From the NCBI RefSeq assembly GCF_902806685.2, contig NC_048561.1, forward strand, positions 4,401,157-4,465,156: a stretch of DNA of 64,000 nt, in the 5' to 3' direction. A program made the position numbers and the translations under genes. Position 1 is the stretch's first letter. Every line of letters starts with the position of its first letter. The DNA is from Maniola hyperantus. Lineage: Eukaryota > Arthropoda > Insecta > Lepidoptera > Nymphalidae. Below the pieces are notes generated by a model. It worked only from the letters and a program-made list of their open reading frames with translations. It was not told the origin of the DNA and searched no databases. Positions 55,200 to 64,000 of the stretch are shown one piece after another.

Positions 55200-56870
55200 C
55201 CATTTCTAAAAACTTATATTAGTGCGCTTTTATTCTGGCGCTGTAGTAACTTATTAGTGTGAAATAAAATTAAGAAAACTTCGCTCATTTTACCTTACGT
55301 AACGTTAATGAAATTATGTTTGCACGTGACCTTGCTCTATATACTCAATTTACATGAAATATTTACACTATTTAAAAGTTGTTCCAACCATTAAATCATT
55401 ATTTATATCTAAGCCAAGACAGGCAATCTCGTAGGCTAAAAAAATTGAGCCACGACACTAGTATTGATTGGATCAAACTAGCTATATCAATTCTATGAAA
55501 CAAGGATCCCAAACTATTCCAATCTTAAGTTCCACTTGAGTTTTATGTGATAAGTAGATCAAATTAATTAATAATGTAAGTATTCATAGTTATAATAACG
55601 ATTATTATTAAAACAACTGCATTGGATCTATTGATTAGATAGGTACCCTCCCTTCTGTCAAAGTATAACCTCTTTTACAATTTAAGGTTGGGCTGTGGAG
55701 GTTTTAATTTGGAATGTAGGTAACTTACACATTTTTAAAATTCAGAATAGAAGTAAGAGATAATAAAGATTATCATAATTAAATTAATTTAAAACAGGTA
55801 TGTAATTCAATTACTTAAATTAATTGAGTAGAGTATCCTACAAAAGGAGAAATGAGTTGAATTTTTAAATGTACTTACTTACCTACTTATCAGGTTTTAC
55901 ACAGATTATCCATGTTTTATCTTTATTATATATTAGTTATGGGTAGGTATGTAGGTTTCCATTTTGGTTGTATGCTATTATAAAACTGTAATTACTTAAT
56001 ATTTGTGTAGGTCTACAGATTTGAGACGCATATTTCAGGATTTTACTTGATCAACTAACTGTATTTTACACCATTTTCTATTTCTTTTTGTTAATATCTA
56101 ATAGTTAAAAGACCAAGAAGGTAGCGGGTGGATGAGGAAGGCTGAGGGTTGTGTGTGGTGGCTCACTCTTGAGAAGGCCTATGTCCAGCTGTGGACACAA
56201 ACAGGTTGATTGAATAGTTAAAATAGACAGTTTTGTCTAAAGACAACGGGCTGCATTTGGACTGCAAGCCGACTGCAGTTAAGATGCATTGAGTAAAGTT
56301 GACACAACTGCATCACAACTCTTGACCAACTGCATAGTCTGTGTGCAGTTCACTTTGTGTGCCGTGCATGCAACTGCATGTTGACTACTTGCAGAGCGTG
56401 CAATAGGTCAGCAGTTGCAGTGCAGTTACTTATACTGCATCCGCAGTAATTGCAGTCCTCTTGGAATTGAAATGCAATCCATCTGCTGATGCAGTGTATC
56501 TAGGTTTTGAACATACTTCTAAGGTGATAAGGCCGCCTTTGCATGCTACAGCTATTAGATTAAGATCCTATATTGTGTTTTTTCAATGTTTACTTTGTGT
56601 TGTGTGCAATAAAGTGTAAATAAATAAAAATAAATACTTCCAACCAGCCATCTCCCCCACACTACCCAGTACCTGAGTTCAACTATTTATTTATGTTTGA
56701 ATTTATGTTTCCTTACACTTAATCTTTTTTTCTTTTTTCTTACCTTTTTGTTTCTTTCATAAGCTGTTAGTTTTAAGTTCTTTCGCACAACTTATCCGTT
56801 CTGCATGCTGTAGCCACCTATAATTTGAATTACATAATAACTTAGCACCTAGGATTTGAATAATGTAATT
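55200..56870. other. Putative first intron of the phosphate carrier, upstream part
   Basis: AT-rich. 56100-56220 is a fragment ending AGGCCTATGTCCAGCTGTGG, the familiar end of an RTE-type LINE. 56255-56510 is rich in TGCAGT and may be an unclassified repeat. 56600-56640 is an AATAAAAATAAATA tail. Confidence 0.4.
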
Positions 56871-56872
56871 TT

Positions 56873-57287
56873 TAGGGTTCAGTACCTCAAAAGGAAAAAT
56901 GGAACCCTATAAGGATCACTTTGTTGTCTGTCTGTCTGTCAAGGAACCTACAGGGTACTTCCCGTTGACCTAGAATCATGAAATTTGGTAGGTAGGTCTT
57001 ATAGCAGATATTAGGGGAAAATCTGAAAACTGTGAATTTGTGGTTACATCACGCAAAAAAATTAAATTGTGGTCATGAAAAATAATTAGTATTTTCAATT
57101 TTCAAAGTAAGATTAACATACTAAGTATGGTATCATAATGAAAGGGCTTTACCTGTACATTCTAAAACAGATTTTATTTATTTTTATGCATAATAATTTT
57201 TAAATTATCATGCAAAATGTCGAAAAAATACGACTGTAGTATCAAACCCTCAGTGTGCGAGTCGGACTCGCTCTCGACCGGTTTTTT
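56873..57287 (-). mobile_element. Complete GGCCAAGTGCGAGTCAGGCT element, minus orientation
   Basis: Plus-strand termini TTTTAGGGTTCAGTACCTCA and GCTCTCGACCGGTTTTTTT mirror the ends of the plus-oriented copies. Confidence 0.75.
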
Positions 57288-57319
57288 TAATCCTGTGATG
57301 GCGCTGGATTCTAGCCCTA

Positions 57320-57323
<4 letters not shown>

Positions 57324-57350
<27 letters not shown>

Positions 57351-57478
57351 ACCAATAGACGTCCACTACTGGACACAGGTCTCCTGTAGGGACTTCCACA
57401 TGCCACGGTCTTGCGCTGCCTGGATCCAGCGGCTCCCTGCGACTCGTCTGATGTCGTCCGTCCACCTAGTGGGGGGTC
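57324..57478 (-). mobile_element. 3' end of an RTE-type LINE with GAT microsatellite tail
   Basis: On the minus strand the coding end GRPPTRWTDDIR..., GSRWIQAAQDR and WKSLQE is followed by a stop and a (GAT)n tail (plus (CAT)n at 57323-57352). Trinucleotide tails are usual for RTE elements. The stub ends 33 bp before the phosphate carrier acceptor. Confidence 0.75.
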
Positions 57479-57510
57479 TAGCCCTATTAAACTGATTATA
57501 TTTGTTACAG

Positions 57511-59492
57511 AAATATGTTCTCGTCCCTTTTGGAGGCGGCGCGCAACTCGCCGTTCCGCGGCCCGCTCACCAACGCGCACTGCGAGCCCGCGCTGCCCGC
57601 TAGCGACACACAGGTAACATCATAAGCTAAACTGATTCCTACTTCCATAGGTACCATGTTCAGTGTACGTTGACTTAATAACCCCTCATCCTTCAAGATT
57701 TGATGTAGCAAGCATCCCGCAGGCACACATTATCTTTATCTAAATTTATAAAAGGTAAAGGTGACTGACTGATCTATCAACGCACAGCTCAAACTACTGG
57801 ACGGATCGGGCTGAAATTTGGCATGCAGATAGCTATTATGATTTTTGTAAATTCAACCCCTAAGGAGATGAAATAGGGGTTTGAAATTTGTGTAGTCCAC
57901 GCGGATGAAGTCGTGGGAATAAGCTACTTAATAATAACAATCATCATGCTCAACCCATCACCGGGTCACTACAGAGCACGAGTCTCCTCTGAGAGTGACA
58001 AGAGCTTAGGTTTAGGTGTTTAGGGTTAGTCTGCCACGTTGGCCCAATGCGGATTGGCAGACTTTACACACCTTTGAGAGAACTCTCAGACATGCAGGTT
58101 TCCTCACAATGTTTTCCTTCACGATTAAAGCAAGTGATATTTTTTTAACGCACATAACTCCGAAAAGTTAGAGGTGCGTGCCCGGGATCGGACCCCCGAC
58201 CTCCCGAAAAGGAGGCGGATCTCTTAACCGCTTTGTAGTAATAATAATCAATTCGTAGGTAATCTGTCGAGCAGACAGACAGATAGACACTTTCCCATTT
58301 ATAATGATTTAAGAACTTTTGTAAAGGTTCCTTGTTGTACTACGGACCCTTAAAAGGGAACTCCATCATGGCCCAATGATGAGAACTCATACGGGAGGGG
58401 TGTGTCGCGCGGCAGACGCGTGCGTGCGAGCGCCACTGCGTGTGCACTGCACGCAGCGTAGCGTCCGTCTCGCGGCGCGAGTGCCCTGTGACCAACAGAT
58501 TATGAGAGCTGAGGGCTACTTCGATAGTTCCGTATCTCCAAAAAAACCGACCAAGTGCGATTCAGACTCGCACACCGAGGGTTCCGTGTTACAGACATGT
58601 AGTTTCGACATTTTGCTCGGTAAATCAAAAACTATTATGCATAAAAAATAAATAAAAATCTGTTTAAGAATGTACAGGAAAAGCCCTGTCATATGATACC
58701 CCACTTAGTATAGTTATCTTACTTTGAAAATTGATAATACTAATTATCATTTGTTCACGGTTTTTGGATTTATTCCCTTACTTGTGCTATAAGACCTAGC
58801 TACATACCAAATTTTATGATTCTAGGTCAACGGGAAGTACCCTTTAGGTTTCTTGACAGACACGACAGACAGACAGACAGACAATGAAGTGATCCTATAA
58901 GGGTTCCTTTTTCCTTTTGAGGTACGGAACCCTAAAAAATTCTGAAACCGTGAATTTGTGGTTACATCATACAAATAAAATAAAATTGTGGTCATGAACT
59001 AATAATAATTAGTAACAATTTTGCAAATAAAACATTTATTTATTTATTTATTTATTATTTTCAATTATCAAAATAAGATAACTACTTATATCAAGTGGGG
59101 TATTATTTATGAAAGGGCTTCACCTGTGGATTCTAGAACAGATTTTTATTTATTTTTATGCATCATAGTTTTTGAATTACCATGCAAAATGTCGAAAAAA
59201 TACGACTGTACTACGGAATCCTCGGTGCGCGAGCCTGGCTCGCACTTACACAAGGAACCCTTATAATTTCGCCATGTCTGTCCGTCCGTGGCTTAGCTCA
59301 TGCACTATTAGGTATGAAACCCTAAAAAAAGTGTTATTTCTTGTATGACGGCACGGAACTCTTGGTGACCGATTTTTGACGTGTTTGTTCGTACGTTGCA
59401 GGGCATGGCCGCGTCGGCGGTGGTGGAGTCGTGCGAGTTCGCATCGCCCAAATATTTCGCACTCTGCGGATTAGGAGGCATACTTTCATGCG
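57511..59492 (+). CDS. Mpcp2: Mitochondrial phosphate carrier, first two coding exons
   Basis: This carrier of the SLC25 family imports inorganic phosphate with a proton into the matrix for ATP synthesis. Exon 57511-57613 (acceptor TTTGTTACAG, ATG 57515-57517, donor GTAACA) encodes MFSSLLEAARNSPFRGPLTN followed by a short presequence-like stretch. Exon 59402-59492 (acceptor TACGTTGCAG, donor GTAAGT) encodes GMAASAVVESCEFASPKYFA then LCGLGGILSC plus one base. MFSSLLEAAR...PF and the (F/Y)xLCGLGGI(L/I)SCG start of helix 1 are characteristic. The next exon should begin with the THTAVVPLDLVKCR carrier signature. I cannot find it before 64000, so the gene continues outside the window or is broken. 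The intron between the two exons carries a SINE and a complete interspersed element. Confidence 0.88.
57750..57930 (+). mobile_element. Helitron-like repeat of the ACTGACTGATCTATCAACGC type
   Basis: GGTGACTGACTGATCTATCA, CACAGCTCAAACTACTGGAC, then GAAATTTGGCATGCAGATAG. Other copies are at 60980-61160 and, reversed, 32655-32750 and 34140-34370. Confidence 0.6.
57943..58228 (-). mobile_element. tRNA-derived SINE, complete
   Basis: Minus-strand copy of the family at 25209-25527. Box B GGGGGTCCGATCCCGGGC is present; the tRNA-like 5' end is disrupted. Confidence 0.8.
58542..58938 (+). mobile_element. Complete GGCCAAGTGCGAGTCAGGCT element in phosphate carrier intron
   Basis: AAAAAAACCGACCAAGTGCG to TTTTGAGGTACGGAACCCTA. 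A reversed 5'-end piece of the same family follows at about 59030-59250. Confidence 0.75.
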
Positions 59493-59586
59493 GTAAGTGA
59501 TCATTATTTTAAACTAGATGATGCCTGCACAAACACACTTTCGCATTTATGATTAGGGTACAGACTAGATAATGCTTGCGACTTCG

Positions 59587-59735
59587 TCATCATCATCAAC
59601 CGATAAACGTCCACTGCTGGACATAGGTCTCATGTATGAACTTCCACACGCCAAGGTCTTGCGCCTCCTGAATCCAGCGGCTCCCTGCGACTCGTCTGAT
59701 GTCGCCCGTCCTCCTAGTGGGGGGTCATCCAACGC
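59587..59735 (-). mobile_element. 3' stub of an RTE-type LINE
   Basis: Reverse of GGGGGTCATCCAACGCT...CCAGCGGCTCCCTGCGACTC, with a short CATCATCATC start on plus. Same family as 57324-57478. Confidence 0.65.
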
Positions 59736-59875
59736 TGCCTATATGAATGTCCTATGTTTTTGAAGTTAGAGATAAAAATCGGCATTTAGGTATTCTGGGT
59801 TCCGTACCTTAAGGTGAGAATGCGTGAGTAGGTTGCTCTTTTCAAAGATTTGATATATAAAATGATATGCCATGT

Positions 59876-60197
59876 GCAGCTGTGATAGCCTAGTGGTTAG
59901 GACGTCCGCCTTCTAATCGGAGGTCGGGGGTTCGATCCCGGGCACGCACCTCTAATTTTTCGGAGTTATGTGCGTTTTAATTAATTAAATATCACTTGCT
60001 TTAACGGTGATGAAAAACATCGTGAGGAAACCTGCATGCCTGAGAGTTCTCCATAATGTTCTCAAAGGTGTGTGAAGTCTACCAATCCGCACATGGCTAG
60101 CGCGGTAGACTATGGCCAAAACCCTTCTCATTCTGAGAGGAGCCGTGCTTTGTAGTGAGCCCTTCGATGGGTTGATCATGATGATGATGATTATGCC
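59876..60197 (+). mobile_element. tRNA-derived SINE, best-preserved copy
   Basis: Box A TAGCCTAGTGGTTAGGACGT and box B GGGGGTTCGATCCCGGGC are both intact. Tail GATCATGATGATGATGATTA. The reference copy for this window. Confidence 0.88.
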
Positions 60198-60319
60198 ATG
60201 TATAAAAAAGTATTTGCAATCCCGCACGTTGCTGGAACGAGCTGCAGGTCAAATCCACGCTCTTTTATCATTTATGTAGATTATCTTCAATTGTGTAATA
60301 TGCTTTTTTCAGGAGCATA

Positions 60320-60655
60320 CTTTAAAGATCCCGTATAGCCTATGTCACTCAGAGATAATGTAGCTTTCTACTGGTGAAAGAATTTTTAAAATCGGTTCAG
60401 GAGTTCCAGAGATTACCCCCTACAAACAAACGTAACGACATTACCTCTTTATAATATTAGTATAGACTAGATGATGCCCGCGACTTCGTCCGCGTGGATT
60501 TAGGTTTTTAAAAATCCCGTGAGAACTCTTTAATTCCCCGGGATGTAAGCTAACTCTGTACCAAATTTCATCAAAATCGGTTGAACTGTTGGGCCGTGAA
60601 AAGCTAGCAGACAGACAGACAGACACACTTTCGCATTTATAATATTAGTATGGAT
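60320..60655 (-). mobile_element. Two reversed Helitron-like elements
   Basis: 60325-60462 is a reversed copy of the AGGTAATGTCGTTA family (see 62485-62665). 60467-60652 is a complete reversed Lep1-like copy (CTAGATGATGCCCGCGACTT to GCATTTATAATATTAGTATG). Confidence 0.65.
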
Positions 60656-61581
60656 TAGGATTATGTAAGGAGTGTGGAGTAATAAGAATCAGAAAAAAGT
60701 AAAGTTGGTAACAGGTAGGTACCTATTGCCAATGTGTCATTGTCAACTTATTTTTCGGTTCGCACTTGACCGAATTTCGTGTCTTCAATCACGGGCAAGG
60801 TCAGATTGCATTATCTTACCGATATGACTTATTTTTTGTCTTATATCGCTGTACAGTACCTACTCGGCAGAAAGTAATGTACATCGGTCTTTAGGTTATG
60901 ACATTTCAGCTATATGACGTCTTGTCGGTCTCTAGACTATGCTCTACAAATATTATGCTATCTTCTAAATATTATATAAAAGGAAAAGGTGACTGACTGA
61001 CTGATCTATCAACGCACAGCTCAAACTACTGGACGAAACGAGCTGAAACTTGGTATGCAGATAGCTGTTATGACGTAGGCATCCGCTAAGAAAAGATTTT
61101 TGAAAATTCAACCCCTAAAGCAGTGAAATAGGGGTTTGAAACGAGATGGACAAAATTTCCCCCAGGCTGAACTATGCCTATTACAAACTTAATGCTACGA
61201 CTGCAAAACAACATGCGAATTTTTTTTTCTTAAAATAGAAGATTTTTACTAATAAATGGCACATAATATCATCTCTGTACATTCTGGGGCACACCTCCAT
61301 ACAATTTTTGTCCATCTCGTGTAAAGTCGCGAGCATAGGCTAGTCTCCTTCTAAAGGTCGATGTACATTACTCTCTGCCGCGTACTGTACTTACGTTGTA
61401 CTACATCTTAATTCCATGCTAATTAAATAAATAAATAATCTTTTTCTTCAGACCATAAGTCCATATTTAAATTTAAATTTACAACTATATATTTACTAGA
61501 GTTAGTGTGTTAAAAACAATATTTCCTTATAGTTATGTTAGTAATGTTAGTGCTAAGATAGTGGTAGTTTTGGTTATCTAC

Positions 61582-62347
61582 ACTAATATTATAAAGAGGA
61601 AAACTTTGTTTGTTTGTTTGTTTGTTTGTTTGTTTGTTTGTTTGTTTGTTTGTTTGTTTGGTTGTACTGAATAGGCTCAAAAACTACTGGACCGATTTTA
61701 AAAATTCTTTCACCATTCGAAAGCTACATTATCCACGAGTAACATAGGCTATATTTTATTTTGGAAAAAAATAGGGTTCCGTAAGATATTTGGGTTTTTC
61801 GGACACAAGGTGTAAAAAATCAACCAGAAAAGTTACTTATTTTGCGTACGCTGCCTAAACTATAAAAGATAGAACCATAAAATGTTCTAATTAATTGTAG
61901 ATCTTATAAATATCTACAAAAAAGTCCGCGACACACTATACCCATCTATGTCGAGTGAGGCACAGCAACCATTTTTTTATTTAAATATAATAATAATATT
62001 ATAAAGAGGAAAACTTTGTTTGTTTGTTTGTACTGAATAGGCTCAAAAACTACTGGACCGATTTTAAAAATTCTTTCACCATTCGAAAGCTACATTATCC
62101 ACGAGTAACATAGGCTATATTTTATTTTGGAAAAAAATAGGGTTCCGTAAGATATTTGGGTTTTTCGGACACAAGGTGTAAAAAATCAACCAGAAAAGTT
62201 ACTTATTTTGCGTACGCTGCCTAAACTATAAAAGATAGAACCATAAAATGTTCTAATTAATTGTAGATCTTATAAATATCTACAAAAAAGTCCGCGACAC
62301 ACTATACCCATCTATGTCGAGTGAGGCACAGCAACCATTTTTTTATT
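61582..62347 (+). repeat. Tandem duplication of about 340 bp around a TTTG microsatellite
   Basis: The block from ATAATATTATAAAGAGGAAA to CAGCAACCATTTTTTTATTT occurs at 61582-61985 and again at 61998-62347. The parts I compared are the same base for base. The difference is the (GTTT)n run, about 15 units at 61606-61662 in the first copy and 4 in the second. The contained element resembles the Helitron at 62485-62665 at its start. Confidence 0.85.
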
Positions 62348-62484
62348 TAAAAATCTTGAATTTTTTTTGGACTACATTTAAACGCGTTTATTTTACTCAT
62401 GCTATTAATCCTTATCAAAATAAATGATTTCATCACTAAGAACAGTTTATGGAGATAATATTTGGTCTTTGAATGATTAAAATT

Positions 62485-62665
62485 GGACGTTTGAGAGGTA
62501 ATGTCGTTAAGTTTGTTTGTAGGGGGTAATCTTTAGAACTACTGAACCGATTTTAAAAATTCTTTCACCAGTAGAAAGCTACATTATTCCTGAGTGACAT
62601 AGGCTATACGGGATCTTTAAAAACCTAAATCTACGCGGGCGAAGCCGCGGGGATCAGCTAGTACA
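62485..62665 (+). mobile_element. Helitron-like element, AGGTAATGTCGTTA family
   Basis: GAGAGGTAATGTCGTTAAGT to CCGCGGGGATCAGCTAGTAC. The CTAGTA end and preceding GC hairpin resemble Helitron termini. Near-identical to 22590-22773. Confidence 0.7.
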
Positions 62666-62839
62666 ATAATAATTGGTAAAGTGCTAAAACGTTGGCAGAA
62701 GGCCAGACTCATGTCATTCATCGTGATTCGTTAATATACGACCTTCGAAATCTACTTTAGAAGCGAACAAGTTGAAAACAAAACTTTAAAATACATAAAT
62801 ACTCTTAAATTATACACAATTTTAACGTGTAGAGAAAAA

Positions 62840-63357
62840 ACCGGCCAAGTCCAAGTCAGACTCGCGCACCGAGGATTCCGTACTACAGTCGTATTTTTCG
62901 ACATTTTTTTTGCACGATAAATCACAAACTATTATGTATAAACAAAACCGGCCAAGTGCGAGTCAGGCTCGCACACTGAGGGTTCCGTACTACGTCGTAT
63001 TTTTTCGACATTTTGCACGATAATTCAAAAACTATGATACATAAAAATAAATAAAAATCTGTTTTAGAATGCACAGGTAAAGCCCTTTCATATGATACCC
63101 CACTTGATTTAGTCACTCACTTCGCAAGTTAAAAATACTAATTATTAGTTCATGACCACAATTTTTTTTTGTGTGATCTAACCCTAAATTCACGGTTTTC
63201 AGATTTTTCCCCAAATGTCGGCTATAAGACCTACCTACCTGCCAAATTTCATGGTTCTAGGTCAACGGGAAATACCTTGTAGGTTTCTTGACAGACAGAC
63301 AACAAAGTGATCCTATAAGGGTTCCGTTTTTCCTTTTGAGGTACGGAACCCTAAAAA
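62840..63357 (+). mobile_element. GGCCAAGTGCGAGTCAGGCT element inserted into a member of its own family
   Basis: 62840-62945 is the 5' 100 bp of one copy (AAACCGGCCAAGTCCAAGTC). It is cut at TATTATGTATAAACA by a complete copy at 62946-63357 ending GGTACGGAACCCTAAAAA. Confidence 0.75.
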
Positions 63358-63891
63358 GTACTAGACTGTGGGCGAAAGTGATACTAAAGTAAATAACTGC
63401 ATATAACCGGATAAAGTGTTACAAAACATACCTTTTGGGACCTGCGGTAATAATATTCTTCGATACTATAATATTATTTTATTGAAACGTATAATTTGAA
63501 TTTAATTTCACTCGTTTAAATATATGCATTTTAAATTTGCCGCGTTTTTTCACTAGACAGTTCGAAAAGTTGTTCGTATGAATGAAGCCTTATGTTAGCT
63601 CCGCTACTATTTTGAATCTATGATGCGAACTGTCATTGGTTCTCGCGCGCTTTTAAAAAATGACAATGTCAAATCATCAACAGTCGGTGAATAATTGTCA
63701 AATATTAAATTATTGAAAAATACGTTTGAAAGTAAGTTTGAAAGTTTTAAGATTCGTTTTTGTTTTGTTTTACATGGTTAAATTAAATTACGGGACCGTT
63801 AAAGTACCGCTCGGCTCGCACACAGTGTTAAGTTTCAAGCGAAAAAAAGTGTAAGAAACTAACTACGAAAACAAAAGTTTTGTCACAAGAA

Positions 63892-64000
63892 TGGGTACCA
63901 TAAGTAGCCGCGACCAGGAAGAAACCATTCCTACGCATGGCACTAAGGAGCAATGCATACGAGAGGCAAGATTTGAAGCCGACTCCGAACGTAAGAAGCT
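63892..64000 (+). CDS. N-terminus of an unrecognised protein, cut by the window end
   Basis: ATG at 63892 opens a frame that runs to the window edge without a stop: MGTISSRDQEETIPTHGTKE, QCIREARFEADSERKK. Gly at position 2 with Ser at position 6 is a plausible N-myristoylation signal. The preceding 250 bp contain CATTGGTTCTCGCGCGC and a CAAAAGTTTTGTCACAAGA leader, consistent with a promoter and 5' untranslated region. I do not recognise the family. Its position on the same strand beyond the phosphate carrier exons means it is nested in, or follows, that gene. Confidence 0.45.

Noticed and set aside
54994..55203. 69-codon minus-strand gene
   Set aside because: The frame overlaps a probable CpG-island promoter; no conserved motif or splice context was seen.
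57250..57465. Minus-strand frame ending in poly-Met
   Set aside because: It reads the RTE LINE end out of frame into its GAT tail.
58376..58500. GC-rich block as a coding exon of the phosphate carrier
   Set aside because: It lacks splice sites in the right phase and the translation has no carrier features.

Overview
The window is nuclear DNA from a moth or butterfly (Lepidoptera). The evidence is spliced genes with GT-AG introns, an AT-rich background, and dense repeat families typical of that order: small Helitron-like elements ending in CTAGT, tRNA-derived SINEs with GAT tails, 3' ends of RTE-type LINEs, and many short palindromic MITEs. I assembled gene models by hand from exon phase and splice sites. 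No database search was possible.

Layout. (1) 1-1595, plus strand: the last three exons of a divergent, probably inactive cyclophilin-like gene. Its 104-nt exon lies in a 140-bp tandem array that repeats the whole exon with both splice sites. (2) About 5398-15957, minus strand: a complete or nearly complete KNL1/Spc105R kinetochore scaffold gene of about 2,050 residues. Exons 1 and 2 supply SILK and RVSF phosphatase-docking motifs, a 5.2-kb exon carries degenerate MELT-type repeats, and three short exons encode the C-terminal RWD region. Three of its exon ends lie in or against separate GC-rich minisatellites with periods of 114, 113 and 75 bp. (3) 17767-22379, plus: V-ATPase subunit e in four exons. 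(4) 22.4-41 kb: a gene desert of layered transposons, including non-LTR reverse transcriptase fragments. (5) 41371-42276, minus: ADP/ATP translocase. (6) 44463-45807, plus: TAF10. (7) 47465-49194, minus: a free-standing nitrobindin. (8) 50363-52360, minus: an intronless 665-residue Cys/Pro/Gln-rich protein of unknown function. (9) 57511-59492, plus: the first two coding exons of the mitochondrial phosphate carrier. The rest of that gene is not seen before the window ends. (10) 63892 onward, plus: the start of an unrecognised CDS.

The cyclophilin-like gene and KNL1 converge tail to tail, and the four exon-associated minisatellites all lie within the first 8.3 kb. This is the most unusual part of the window. 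In the cyclophilin gene the repeated exons are only 36 nt apart and are not a multiple of three, so only one copy can be used per transcript. In KNL1 exon 4 each 114-bp unit carries the same in-frame splice donor, so nine donor choices would give proteins differing by 38-residue steps. In the last recognised KNL1 exon the in-frame stop arises from a single base change in one minisatellite copy.

The housekeeping genes fall into functional groups: ADP/ATP translocase and phosphate carrier together supply ADP and phosphate to mitochondrial ATP synthase, and TAF10 serves TFIID and SAGA. I see no evidence that they are co-regulated.
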